A stretch of DNA of 64,000 bases from Omphalotus guepiniiformis (taxonomy: Eukaryota; Basidiomycota; Agaricomycetes; Agaricales; Omphalotaceae): positions 1-64,000 of the forward strand of contig JAQOOI010000031.1 of the NCBI GenBank assembly GCA_028554645.1, in the 5' to 3' direction. The notes under the pieces are model-generated. The model saw only the letters and a program-made list of their open reading frames with translations. It did not search any database and had not been told where the DNA came from. Position 1 is the stretch's first letter. The number at the start of each line of letters is the position of its first letter. Positions 1 through 10,998 of this stretch are shown piece by piece. Position numbers and translations under genes: made by a program.

Positions 1-142
1 CCCTAACCCTAACCCCTAACCCCTAACCCCTAACCCCTAACCCCTAACCCTAACCCTAACCCCTAACCCCCTAACCCTAACCCCTAACCCCCTAACCCCT
101 AACCCCTAAACCCTAACCCTAACCCCTAACCCTAACCCTAAC
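1..142. repeat. Telomere (C-rich strand)
   Basis: The first 142 bases are uninterrupted CCCTAA units mixed with CCCCTAA and occasional CCCCCTAA variants, which is TTAGGG/TTAGGGG read on the opposite strand. TTAGGG is the usual telomere repeat of basidiomycetes. Position at base 1 and orientation (C-rich strand reading 5'->3' inward) show that this is a genuine left chromosome end and not an interstitial block. The variable number of Cs fits telomerase slippage or sequencing of a G-run. Confidence 0.97.
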
Positions 143-996
143 CATTTCCCATTCATCTATTGATACTGTGACTTATTCGTTGACGATCGCAAAAAGAACA
201 CGTTCAGAAGAGTTGTCTACGACGGATTGACCTTCTTTTAGCCAACTTTTATAGTATTGCGTTCCTGTATGACTCACCAAATAAAGAACAAACTTCAGAA
301 GTAAAAAAGAGAAGTGATCTACGACGGAAGTACCTTGAGCACCGTATATCACTCGAAGCATTCGTATTACCGACAGACTCCACAATCTAAAATTTACACG
401 AGTCGTCTACGACGGACAAATATGCCTTGAGTGTCACTTAGTACTTGTACGAAACCACCAGAACTCGAAGGAATGGTTGAGGTGTTTGCCCTGGCATTGA
501 TCGTCGATCACGAACGGCAGGCGCTTGAACCAGTCGTCTACGACGGAGATTGAAGGGAAGAGGACGAACTGCACCACAGAAATAGAAGAAAAGTGTGAGG
601 TCTGATTATCGCATAACAATGGACGAACTGTTCTTACTCAGCTGACTGTGTAGAGAACACACCCACGATATACATTCATCTACTACGGAGAAGTGTGAGT
701 CAAGAGGTAAAATAGCAACGAGTGCGTGGACTTACCGAATTTTGCCTATTAACGACCAAGATCAGAATTTTGAGACCTGTATAAGCCCCGTCTACGACGG
801 AAAGTGTTTATAAAATGTTGTTATAAAATGTTGTTATTATAAACGTTCAGCGCTCAGCTCTTTGATGGTGTCGGTCTTCACCTCAACTCACGAAATGTTT
901 TCCAGCAAGCAGTAATCAACCAACCAATTTAAAAGAGGATGTACGAATGAATTGCTGCTTTTTCAAAAAATTGTTCAACAAGAGATCAAACTATAG
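143..996. repeat. Subtelomeric spacer with five GTCTACGACGG motifs
   Basis: I see no gene between the telomere and the first coding region. The stretch contains five copies of an 11-bp word, all in the same orientation: GTCTACGACGG at 215-225, 405-415, 536-546 and 790-800, and the one-base variant ATCTACGACGG at 317-327. A weaker form (ctactacgga) lies near 680. Spacing is irregular (about 90-250 bp), so this is not a simple tandem repeat. Reverse or degenerate copies recur at 3896-3906, 4389-4401, 4946-4958, about 9358 and about 15327, and forward copies at 16370-16380 and about 16506. I found none further in. Function unknown; a protein-binding site or a mobile short repeat are both possible. 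Confidence 0.7.
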
Positions 997-3805
997 CTAC
1001 GCTTCCCAGTACGAGTACTCTTGGCATAGCAGTGAGTCCGCGAGGCTATTGATACCATTTTGGAATGCTGCTGTGTGGGAGACCTTCTGCTTCAGCTGCA
1101 CTTTCCATTCCGTCGCCGTCAGAAGTTTCGCCTTTCCTTCTGTAATCTGAGCAAGTCGTCTCTGATACCAATTTTCGCAATCGACCGACCAGTAACCAAC
1201 ATTGCATCCTCCCTTCTCCCATGTCGCGGCTTTCGGCCACCATGACCGTTCCTCCACTTGTGTTCCCCTTCCTGAGCAACATAGAAATAGTGTCAGTGTC
1301 TGGGCATGTAGGGAGATTCAGTAGAAAACACCCACCTGTTCTGACGAAGTACACACCGCATATCATATTCTCCGTTTGAACGTCCAGGGCGACATCGTCG
1401 ACAACATAATACTTTTCGGCTTCCTCGATGACTGCGTAATTCGTCTTCGACGGACCACATGTGACAGATTTTGGATCCACGATGTCCTGTGCAAGTCTCC
1501 ACAAAATACCACCACGCATGCGTGCAACGCGTCCCAACCTAGACCGCAAGAGATCATTCTTGGTCTCCTCGTATGCTGCATATTCAACCACATCGAATTG
1601 ATGGCCTTGAGATCGGACACCAAGTGCTGCAATGCGTTTGTTTTCGATTGGAGGGGGAGGCCTGGTGCGCACAAGCTTGACTGTCGAGAATCGAATACCC
1701 CGTTCAAGAAGACTTCTTGCTATTGCTAGGATACCCGTTTGATTTTCGCGGTAGATTTGGACAACGGTTGTTGCGTCGTATAATGCTAGGACCCACCATT
1801 GCCGGTAAAGAGGGGTGGCACGTATGCCAATCAAGTGTAAGTTCTTCCCCACCCTCTCGTATTGCCAGTTAAGGTGATGATGGATATCCTTGGCAAGTCG
1901 AGGTTCGAAGTCCCAGAGAGGGGGAAAAGCTCTGGGATTCTCTTTATTGGCAACAACAAAGTTGTAAACGTCTACTGCCGCTGGCGCAAGTTCATCTTCG
2001 ACGAAGGCTTTCATCCCAAGACGAACCATGCAGTCAAATGTTTTGGTCACGTTGGAAGCGCAATTGTCATACTTTCTCATACGGGCGTCGGTAACATACG
2101 GAGTATTGGCACGAAAACCGTATCGAGTGTGAAGGACATTCTCCAATGACATTGTCTGCACCACATTGCGAGGCACGATGTCTCCAAAATAGTGCTTCAC
2201 ATCAGTGATATGAAGGTCGCGGCTAGCACCCTCAGATACTGTGGAAATAGCAGTGGGCAGCATGATGGCAGTGGAAAGTACTGTTGTTGTTGTCGAGGCT
2301 GAACCAGGAGGAATTGGCATTTGTGGAGGCAACGGTTGACGGGTGACGACATTGCTACTGTGTTTCTGCGACGACGGAGACGATATTGGAGATACTGGTT
2401 CTGATGGCTGGTCTCCATAGTCGGATTCGTCGTCGTCGTCGTCGACCTGTCTAGGGAGCTCGAGATCCCATTCGTCCAGAAAGCCATAATAGGTACGACG
2501 AGCTCGATGTATGGCACCCCATCTCACTTTCCAATCCCGACGCGGCACCAGGTTTCTCAGTTCGTGCCCACCCGCACAACATACCCACTCAAACATCGCG
2601 ACTCCAACAGTTGGCTCCCCCAAAGTGAAATCAAAGTTCTCCCCTACGGCCTGTACCTCTCTCTGGGTGCGAGCTTCACGTTCGCTCTCGCTCTCGTGAG
2701 AAACGAATTCGTTCTCTTCATCAGCCATTCGCTTTTTGAATTCAGACATTGTTTCGCGTGGTAGCTGGCGTGATGCTGTCGAAGGAACAGGAAGGGGTGC
2801 AGTCGTCGTCGACAGAGTGGAAGAATCACCAGAAGCATCGATATCCATCTGAAGACTTGAATCGAAAGCCTCGGTTTCCAATACTGCATCAGGAGGAGTC
2901 TGTTTGTCAGACGTGGCGTCAGAGCGAGTCTTTGGCGCGGGTTGCGCACCAAATGCCATGGCCGCTCGTGCCTTGGATTGTTTTGTGTCTGACTCGGTAG
3001 GAAAGTATTTCTTCATGTACTCAGTGTCAAGAACCGGATAAGGCTGGTAACCCCACCAAATCCATAAAGGCACGTGTGCTATTTTGAACGCAGGGAAGCT
3101 AATTGCCCAGACCGAATGATACCCATTAACATAGGCTCCTGGGCGGAACCCAGGTGAGAAATCACAGATAAATGACTTCTGAAGTTCCGTGAGCCACTGC
3201 GCGTATACGCCTTGCTCACGACAGGCAGTGACCCACCCCGGTTCACGAAGCTCGGTGTCGGACTCGGACATGTTAGAAGCGATGGCAAAAGAACACAATG
3301 CAGAGAGGCAGATGAAAGCATATATAGCTCTATAGGCAACAGCAAGGAGATTATCGTCGTTGTTGTAAGAATCGGTGTAACCGCAACTACTAGGTAGGAA
3401 AAGTACACCCAGCTCTCTGTTGTCAGGATACCGTCGTTTCATAAGGAATGTAGCTAGGCCGCATAGCGCGGTCTCCAGACGTTGCCATGAGCTGATAACA
3501 TTCGGGTGAAGCCGTCTCCTCGGGTAATGGCCGCGTGAAACTGACACGATTGGGAGAGGTCGAGCAGTGACGTCCAAGCGCGAAAAAATAGCACCTTCGA
3601 ACCTCGGCCTGACGGGCCAGAATGCGAGATATGGATAGAGGTTAGACATCCAGCGGGGTTTAACGAAATCAGAAAAACGAAAGTTGGCTGGGATTTGTGC
3701 GTCAAAGCGAGGAATTGGTGTCTGTAGAGTGGTAACGTTCGGTGATGACCAGTACCCAAACAGTTCGGGGTCATAAAACACTTTCGAGTCTACGAATTTC
3801 TCCAT
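997..3805 (-). CDS. Hypothetical 914-aa fungal protein, two exons
   Basis: I do not recognise a characterised function; I associate proteins of this type with Agaricomycete genomes. Start chosen at 3805 (MEKFVDSK); an ATG at 3874 is in frame but is followed by a GTAAGC donor, so that part is probably a 5' UTR intron. Exon 1 is 3805-1336. A 64-nt intron (GTGGGT..CTCAG, 1335-1272) shifts the frame into exon 2, 1271-997. The spliced C-terminus has an aromatic patch, GYWSVDCENWYQRRL, which reads as real protein, while the unspliced frame does not. The middle (roughly residues 290-540) is Ser/Thr/Pro- and acid-rich and probably disordered, with an Asp run. The flanking parts are Trp/Tyr-rich and globular-looking. 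It is the gene closest to the telomere and is transcribed toward it. Confidence 0.8.
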
Positions 3806-4639
3806 CTCGACGCTTGAAGCAAATATTAGTTTGAGTAAAAGGTCGAGTACACATGAAGGCTTACCAATGATCAAATGTCTTCAATTACAAGAGGGCCGTC
3901 GTAGACGTCCAGAAACGAGTCCAACGTAGGACCAAGCGAATCGATGAAGTGCAGAGGTGAAAGCTGATGAAGTGTAGGTAAGAGAGTGCGGCGGAATGGC
4001 TGAATGAACAATTGCGCACCTTATGAGTTCAGTTTCGTATCCCTGTGATTATGTTGCTTTCTGCACTTCAATATAAACCGTTCGTGCACGTTCGTACCCC
4101 CAGTAGTCGCAAAGATCGGTTGAGGCTATCAAAAGGAACGAGAAGTTTACTTCTCGTAGCTTCTGAATACGGGCGTCGAGTCTTGAAGGTGTCACGCACA
4201 GGGAGGGTGAAAGAAGTTGTACTTCTTGCAGCCTGATCGTCGTGGTACTGAACAAAGCTGAACAAAGGACAAAGACGCTTCAAAAGCTGTGCTGTGGGAA
4301 CTTTCGTCACGATGCCGCGGCAAGCCACTTACGTACACTTTTCGTTGGTGGGGTTAGGGGTGGTAATTTTCACATTGCATTTTAGGAGCCGTCGTGGACG
4401 GATAAGTCTCGAGCACAGAACCTGGTTGCTTCGAAGAATATACATACATTTGGCTAAAGTACCATTACGGTCTCTCTTTCCTCAGCACGACGATATACTT
4501 ACTAGGTGGCGAACAGAGTTAGCAATAAGAAAACGAGCTGATATTACATCGACATCCGCATCCGAGAACTTAATTTCTACACTCAGCAAATGCTCGTATC
4601 TGTGAGATGCGGACACGCTGCATTGCAATCGTAACAGTC

Positions 4640-4870
4640 AGCACTCGAAGTAAATTTTTGAACATAATGGTTTACGCACGACATACGGTGAGCATGTACT
4701 CTCAAAGTGCGAGGCCCTCCTCCGTCTGACGATGGTAATGCAGGGGTGCCTTCAAAAGACAACGTCGTCATCGAATACACTGACATCTATCAATTGGGAG
4801 CGGAAGCACATGACCTACATTCTCCGACTGCGTTGTCCTGAGCGTAAATCTTGTACAATGAACAAAAGTC
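4640..4870 (-). pseudogene. Broken copy of the 161-aa gene at 5641-6189
   Basis: Read on the minus strand, this block aligns with the last third of the intact gene at 5641-6189. The segment encoding VVFWRHSSIIIAL in the intact gene corresponds here to VVF-stop-RHPCITI: the Trp codon TGG has become TGA. Nearby, a deletion of about 25 nt relative to the intact copy removes part of the region encoding the GFGPGPLPIDTC stretch, and no complete frame remains. This is what is expected of a duplicate that lost function after a local tandem duplication. The G-to-A change is compatible with, but does not prove, repeat-directed C:G-to-T:A mutation. Confidence 0.6.
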
Positions 4871-5011
4871 GATTCTTCACAGATACCAGACAAAGGGTTA
4901 CATGTGTAATACAGCACGGGCCTTGTGAAGGGAGGTTAAGTGTGACCGTCGTCGACGGATGCCACGAGTATGCACTCACCAAAAAGACAGAGAATTCATG
5001 CAGTACAAGCC

Positions 5012-5090
5012 TTGTCGGGGATCGAACCCGAGCATTCTACACACACCGAACAATGAATGACGGCCACGTCGCCACAAGCCTTGTTGGGTT
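5012..5090 (-). other. tRNA-like sequence or short direct repeat
   Basis: On the minus strand this stretch has a good T-arm (TCGGG-TTCGATC-CCCGA), an A-box-like TGGCGACGTGGC, a CATTC/GAATG stem in the anticodon position with an overlong 17-nt loop, and ends AGGCTTG/CAAGGCT that pair in 6 of 7 positions. The D-stem is poor. The same ends can also be described as a direct repeat ACAAGCCTTGTYGGG on the plus strand. It may be a tRNA pseudogene; I do not call it a functional tRNA. Confidence 0.25.
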
Positions 5091-5640
5091 GGTCGGTTGT
5101 TGTTGTGAGAAGAATTTGTTGCAGGTGACCACCAAGTATAGTGCGGATAGCTGCAGAAAGATCGGGGACGCGTAGGAGAAGGAACAAGAAGGTTTACTTC
5201 TTGTTGCTACAAGTGAGTTGGTCTTGTGGAAGAAGGGTAGGGTACAAGAAGTGTACTTCTTGTAGCCTGTCGTCGTGGTACTGGACGAAGGAGGGATCAA
5301 AGCTGTGCTGTGGGAACTTTCGCCAACGACGCCGAGGCGAGTGCCGCGGTATGCCCAAATCGGCAGTGTTGCAGTTCTCAGTCGTGCGTCCGTGAATAAG
5401 GGTGGGTTTTCATTCACAAACAAGAACGGACAAACATCAAACTATGAATCCTCCGAGTCATACATCCACGTCGTACTGCCCCGTCTTTCCTTGCGCCTGT
5501 GCACTACAAATGTGCTTGGACACAAGTCACACATAGTACTCATCCGGATCTGGAAATACGAATATGGTGTTCTGCAGATCCTCATATCTGTGAGCGAGAT
5601 GCGGGCACGCTGTACTATACTCCAAGCGTAACAATTAGCA

Positions 5641-6189
5641 TCAAAAGTAAACGAAATTGAATAGGATTAATACGCACGATACACAGTGAGCAAGAACCCT
5701 CAAACTGTCTATCAGCTCCGGTTTACGAGGCCTCCCATCTGATGTGAGGGCAATGATTATTGAGGAATGCCTCCAAAAGACAACGCCGTCTTCGGCTCGA
5801 GTGCAATGACCATTGCATGTATCAATTGGAAGCGGACCCGGACCGAAGCCGATGACCCAGAGGTATTCTGGTTCTCCGTCCACACTGGCCTGAGCGTAAA
5901 TCTTTTGCGATGTCACTGGACCGGTATGCTGGAAATAGTGCGAGTTTATGAGTGCATCATAGAACGCTACATTCCACCCCATGGGGTGTTCGTCGACAAT
6001 GAGAGGAAACGGGGATGCGTTCGTCGAGTCGTGAGCAAGATAAATCCCGTGGTAGAGTCGCTGATCAGGCTAACATAACAAACAACAGGTAAGTCACGCA
6101 ACGACAGTGTTAGGATTCAACAACAGACATACCCGTATCAAGAGCTCCAAATCATGATCAATCTGACGGTCGACACTTGCTCGGTCCAT
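5641..6189 (-). CDS. Hypothetical 161-aa protein, two exons
   Basis: Exon 1 (6189 to about 6133) begins MDRASVDRQIDHDLELLIR. A phase-0 intron (GTATGTC..ATGTTAG, ending at 6070) joins it to exon 2 (6069-5641), starting PDQRLYHGIYLAHDSTNAS. The reading frame is open only after splicing, and the splice sites are good. The protein has no signal peptide or membrane segment. It contains a Gly/Pro turn GFGPGPLPIDTC and several Cys and His residues, but no motif I can assign. Its nearest relative is the broken copy at about 4640-4870. It lies between two large orphan genes on the same strand. Function unknown; selection on the intact copy is suggested only by the open frame. Confidence 0.6.
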
Positions 6190-6377
6190 GTGGATTGTAC
6201 TGAACGCATTTTGAGATGGCTTTTTAAGTCAGACCGTTCTGTGGCTGAAGGCGGAAATTACCTGTTTTGATATGGCTAAAAAAAGTGGCGCAGGTAACAG
6301 CATGTAAAGAAGCCGAATTATATGAATTGCAGCGTTGTACAGACGTGAAGTGCGTAAGAATAGGTACAGTGCTTGAT

Positions 6378-9069
6378 CTAAGAATCCACATCCATGGGCT
6401 CCTCCTCATCCGAGTCATCCTCATCCTCCCATGTCGGTTTCTTTCGGCACAAGATCCGCGGAGCAGGGCCGGTAGTACCACGAGGAAGGCGCTCAAAGCC
6501 TTTCACCTTCTGTTGCGTACTCCACAATTTATCGGAGCACGCATGAGGTATCCAATATAGCTGGAACACCCTTCTGCGAAGCTCGCTCCGTAGAGCAGCT
6601 GCTGTCTTCCGTTTCATCCCTGACGTAAGTTCCTTCCAGTTCCTATAGTACGTGCACTGCGTGTAGTTTTGAATCTTCAAAGATGCCTCATGGCCCTTGA
6701 GGGGGAACAGGTGATTGAACGCAAGTTCGTAATCTCCTTTGGACGCAACTTTCCATCTACACGCTGTCCAGTTGTCTGACAACGTAAGATTCATGTAAAG
6801 GTCTTCTGTAACTGTGACGCGTTGGCCTGGGGGTATTTTCAGGTAACCCGATCCACCTTTCGGTGATGGTGACTTCACAGCAAGATCAATCAGGAACTGC
6901 CTCCACAATTGAGACGCCACTTCATCGATGTTACCGCTGACACTCGGCACACTTTCGCGTTCCCCCGACTCGTCCTCCATATCTGACCCCTCCACTCTAA
7001 GCGGCGGAGGAAGCGCATGCCCTTTCGAGGCCAGATCGAACGTGATGCTTGGTGAGTCGGACTCGCCAGCGATAGGAATGAAAGTCGGAGTTCTTCTGCT
7101 TTTGTTCGACACGAGCCGGTGAGGGTGAACTGTATCTCGAGGAAGCAGTCCCTTAGGATCGAACTTGTAGCGTATATCTTCCCTCGTAGCATTGAATAGA
7201 TAACGGAAATCCTCATCGGGGAGCCAGGCATCAGGGGCTACCCGCATTCTTGGCACATCGAATTCTACCACAATACGACGGAGAAATATTGCCCCGTACG
7301 GATTATATGGAAGTACGGGATTGACATCGTCACCTGAGAACTCATCGTCATCGTCATCGTATCCCGCCGCCGAAGTGAACAACACCGTATTGAGATCTAT
7401 CTCAAATGCATCGGTGAGAGGAAGGACTGTCCGCATAAGGCTTCTTGCCGCGGATCCATCGTCGGGACGAGCATGAAGGCCATTCAGCAGCCAAACACAT
7501 GCGGCCGTTAGGTAGAGTGCCTCGTTGATGACGCGCTTGCGAGGGTCACTGAGTGCTTGCTGCATTAGGACACGACTGATGGCTTCAACACGGTACGACC
7601 TGAAATTCCTACACACAGGTTAGCCCAAGTTCGTTGTCGATCATTACTAGCAAAGACTTACCACCACACTGATCGTCGGAAAGATAACAAAGAACCAAGG
7701 ACAACACTGCGTGATACCTTCAGGAGAACCTCTGTGGCATATTTGAAAGGAACTCGGATTTCGATGCGAGCGTTGGATGCACTATCAGTGATGGCATTCT
7801 TATACAGATTGAATAGCCCCTCAACGAAGGCAGGGGGTTGGGTAGAGCCCATAGCCGAGGCAATATCAATCGCCTTCCCGTGATGTTGTCCGTCCGGATT
7901 GTAAGTGAGTGCCTTGTCCGTGGTGTACATCTGTAGATATGCGGCCTCGTATTGTCCTCTCCCGTGAGTCCCGGGCTCAATCCTACACCCAGACACAGCC
8001 ATGAGATGACTGACGATGTCGCGGGAATATTTCGAGCTACCCAATGACGTGATGCGGCTAGCATCACGGTCAGGGATATTCAGGACTTCACGCACCATGT
8101 GGAAATGCGATGAAGTCATCCACTGGAGGCACCGTTCGTCTTCGCTGCAGTACTCGACTCCAACGTCAATCCACCAGTTTCCATTCCGTAACGCTTCCTC
8201 AGGTATCTTCGCTTCCTCCATGTAGGCTCGTAGACTCTCCTCGGCTGCTCGACGCCTCATGGTGTGTTTGGTCCCGAGCTTCGTGCCGCGGATAGTATGA
8301 GTGAAAAAGAAATCTTGTGCCCACAAGACATCAAACTCCGCCAGCTTAAAACGAAGTTTGGCTGCGAGTTCGGGAACTACCCAGTCCGGGATCATCTTCG
8401 TTTGATAGGCCATATGGCCTGATCTCTTCCTGGCGCGAAAGATCTCGTCGCGATATGTGGCAGGCCAGTCGCCCTTGTCGTGTGGAAGCAGTTCTGCAAT
8501 AGCGGGGCGAAGACCTTTCTCATAGAAAGCGACTCTCTGATCAGCCGAGAGCTGTGGTCGGAGAGAGCCCTCACCCGCCAGAGTCGGGAAGAAGATATGG
8601 ATTTGGTGTCGCATTCCCCAACTTCCGATTTGAAAGTTTGGTATACGATGCAGCGCTACATGCTTGTGACCCTAATTGAAGTTAGCTATATGAAGAAGTC
8701 TCGAATTATGACGATGGTACTCACATTCCTTTGCCGCACTGGGTACGTTAAGTGAATGCTCGTTTTTAGGACTTCCGCCGGGTTGGGGATTGGAGCGATG
8801 TTGACTGTACCCTGGACAAGGATGTCATTGGTGATTCCAATGACAGAGTCATAGTCTCGAGTGACGGAGATGCCAGGATTCTGGCCAGTTTGGAAAGCGT
8901 TCCGCGTAGGGTCGATGACAGCCTGGTGCCCTAAACCCACATGTTCTCCGGTAAGGAGAAAGCGCTGGAACTGGACATTGTCCTCTTCATCAAGCTCTTT
9001 CGCCGCACGTATGTAGTCTCGAAGGGAGTACGCTTTCGGGGGTAGTGTAGAATACAAGTTTGGGGACAT
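6378..9069 (-). CDS. Orphan family protein, copy A (861 aa, three exons)
   Basis: Three exons: 9069-8725 (345 nt), 8671-7662 (1010 nt) and 7608-6378 (1231 nt). Introns of 53 nt each (GTGAGT..AATTAG, phase 0; GTAAGT..GTGTAG, phase 2). Start MSPNLYS was preferred over an upstream in-frame ATG (9216) because it matches the start context of the paralogue at 20569. The protein aligns along its length with that paralogue: RDYDSVIGIT/QDADSALIFAV, QMYTTDK/QVYTTDK, SVWW/TVWA at the same splice point, ALYLTAACVWLLNGLHARP/GAIYLFNTIHSRP, and AIFLRRIV/AIFFPQII. The C-terminus is acidic (DDSDEEEPMDVDS). No catalytic motif, signal peptide or membrane helix is visible. Function unknown. Confidence 0.82.
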
Positions 9070-9419
9070 TGTAGATGGCGGGTTGGCACAAAATTCAAGT
9101 AATACGAATGTTACGAGTGCAGAGTTCCAATGGAAAAATTGGGCAGGTGTACTTTTTGAGCGAAGACTGGTCATTTTATAGTACTTATCGCAACAACAAT
9201 CGTACAGAGTTATCAAATGAAAATAGTTCTATCGTGACTTGAGTACAAAGGAACTTCCACCGATAACGAGGATGCACTGAGGACGAGATTGGCGTGAGGA
9301 ATGTAAGCGAGCTTCGAGTTACACGATTAGAAGATTGTACTCACAAGTAAGGATATCCGTCGACGACGTAAAGAAAAACAACAAAACCCCCCCTTCTAAC
9401 CCAGGAAAGTAACCCAGGA

Positions 9420-10358
9420 AAGGATCCGTCCAGGAAGGATGCACAGAGGGTGCGTGTACCGTCGTGTATAGAGGAGCTTGTTGCATGGCATCGTGCCCGG
9501 AGATGAATTCCAAGCAGGACAAGAGCGGCGCGAGGATAGTTGGTTGAGTTAGTTAGTTATAGTTATAGTGCCTAGGCGTGTTTGATCGATCACCCGTGTC
9601 GAGAGTGAACTCTCGCCAGGGGTTAGGGAAGGGGTAAGACCCGTGTCGAGAGTAAACTCTCGACAAGGGCACTGACGGAGGAGGTAGCCACGATGAAGGG
9701 TGAGAGGGACTCCGAGGTCAAACGCCGAAGTCAGTTTAAGACTCCGCTTGAAATAGAAGATTAGATTAAGATGATCGCGCTTCTAATCATCGTATGGAAG
9801 CCTCAGCCAAATAGATGCAAGCCAGCGATCATCTCTTCATCTAATCTTTATATCGAAGCCTCAGCCAAACAGATGCAAGCCAGCGATCATCTCTTCATCT
9901 AATCTTTATATCGAAGCCTCAGCCAAACAGATGCAAGCCAGCGATCATCTCTTCATCTAATCTTTATATCGAAGCCTCAGCCAAACAGATGCAAGCCAGC
10001 GCTCATCTTAATCTAATCTTCTATTTCAAGCGGAGTCTTAAACTGACTTCGGCGTTTGACCTCGGAGTCCCTCTAACCCTTCATCGTGGCTACCTCCTCC
10101 GTCAGTGCCCTTGTCGAGAGTTTACTCTCGACACGGGTCTTACCCCTTCCCTAACCCCTGGCGAGAGTTCACTCTCGACACGGGTGATCGATCAAACACG
10201 CCTAGGCACTATAACTATAACTAACTAACTCAACCAACTATCCTCGCGCCGCTCTTGTCCTGCTTGGAATTCATCTCCGGGCACGATGCCATGCAACAAG
10301 CTCCTCTATACACGATGGATACATGCACCCTCTGTGCATCCTTCCTGGACGGATCCTT
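9420..10358. repeat. 0.94-kb inverted repeat, arms about 355 bp, with minisatellite spacer
   Basis: Bases 9420-9773 are matched in reverse complement by 10004-10358, with about one indel and a few substitutions (for example gcctaggc at 9570-9577 and 10200-10207). Each arm contains its own hairpins: GTCGAGAGT-AA-ACTCTCGAC and a near copy. The arms contain no long coding frame conserved between them. The spacer is the 58-bp tandem repeat listed separately. There is no clear target-site duplication at the outer ends. The element lies between the promoter side of the gene at 6378-9069 and the SNF2 helicase gene, which are divergently transcribed, so it separates two promoters. It may be a foldback-type transposon or a recombination product. 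Confidence 0.9.
9788..9998. repeat. 58-bp minisatellite, about four copies
   Basis: Units starting at 9852, 9910 and 9968 are spaced by exactly 58 bp (atcgaagcctcagccaaaca..). A first, divergent unit begins near 9788. The second and third units are identical apart from boundary positions; the last is cut where the right arm of the inverted repeat begins. The array occupies exactly the loop of the 9420-10358 inverted repeat. Confidence 0.92.
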
Positions 10359-10625
10359 GTACGGTCCTTCCCCATGCATGCATACTTATCATTTGGACTT
10401 ACGTCTCTTTCCAGGCCTACTTCCTTTTCTTCAAGCTCCCTTCTTCATTCATCGTATACAACGCCAATAAGCTCTTATATACACGATGGATACACGCACC
10501 CTCTGTTCATCCTTCCTGGACGGATCCTTGTACAGTCCTTCCCCATGCATGCATACTTATCATTTGAACTTACGTCTCTTTCCAGGCCTACTTCCTTTCC
10601 TTCAAGCTTCTCTTCATTTATCGTA
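10301..10625. repeat. Tandem duplication, two copies of about 155-160 bp
   Basis: The segment from ctatacacgatggata to ttcatcgta (10301-10454) is repeated at about 10470-10625 with a handful of substitutions (for example tgtgcatcc/tgttcatcc, catttggac/catttgaac). The first copy starts inside the right arm of the 9420-10358 inverted repeat, so duplication and inversion share an edge. No gene is apparent between 10359 and 10998, which probably holds the promoter and leader of the helicase gene. Confidence 0.88.
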
Positions 10626-10998
10626 GACAGGATCGTATCGTTATCGTTAGTTCTTTCCCAGCACGGGTGAGAATCCGACTAACCTTTCGTGCCCCAGATT
10701 AGCTCCGCTCCGTTCAAATTTGTCGCCATCTTGTTTTTCTTTACGTCGTCGACGAAGGTTAATGAGGCGGTGGGGTTGAATGGATGTCATGTGAAGCTTG
10801 CTGGCCTTGTCTCCAGAATGTCGTCTTGGACGAAGTTCTCTGTACAAGTGCCGCAGCTGGTTGCTCAATATTTTCTGACGAGCACCCGCTACAAAATCTG
10901 TTTACTATAAATTCAACTCGTTACCCCCAGGAGATATCCGTATCGCTACTCTCCTGTACACTTTACTTTTCAAATATCATCCAAACTCTCTTGTCGTT

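Larger units (their letters stand above)
4139..5263. repeat. Four short perfect or near-perfect hairpins, AAGAAGT-N-ACTTCTT type
   Basis: Four palindromes of one type occur: 4139-4156 (CGAGAAGTTTACTTCTCG), 4211-4227 (AAGAAGTTGTACTTCTT), 5184-5204 (ACAAGAAG..CTTCTTGT) and 5244-5263 (ACAAGAAGTGTACTTCTTGT). They come as two pairs, one pair per unit of the decayed tandem duplication described separately. Loops are 1-3 bases. They lie upstream of the minus-strand gene ending at 997 and downstream of the minus-strand gene ending at 5641, so terminator-like or operator-like roles are possible but unproven. Confidence 0.65.
4205..5925. repeat. Decayed tandem duplication (units about 4205-4860 and 5240-5925)
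   Basis: Two blocks about 1.04 kb apart share recognisable segments in the same order. These are: the hairpin plus cctg..tcgtcgtggtactg; the word aaagctgtgctgtgggaactttcg; a segment beginning atctgtgag and containing cacgctg; and the end of a minus-strand gene through cctgagcgtaaatctt. Between the shared words the copies differ by many substitutions and indels, so the duplication is old. The right unit contains the 3' part of an apparently intact gene (5641-6189); the left unit holds its broken counterpart. Confidence 0.75.

Noticed and set aside
1..142. Interstitial telomeric block
   Set aside because: It starts at base 1 in the orientation of a true left end and leads directly into subtelomeric repeats.
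1046..1335. C-terminus of the first gene read straight through to 1046
   Set aside because: The read-through frame is compositionally poor, whereas splicing at 1335/1272 gives an aromatic, protein-like end stopping at 997.
9319..10470. Two similar frames starting MSCLEFISGHDAMQQAPLYT on opposite strands
   Set aside because: They are the two arms of the inverted repeat; the frames diverge and stop in repeat DNA.
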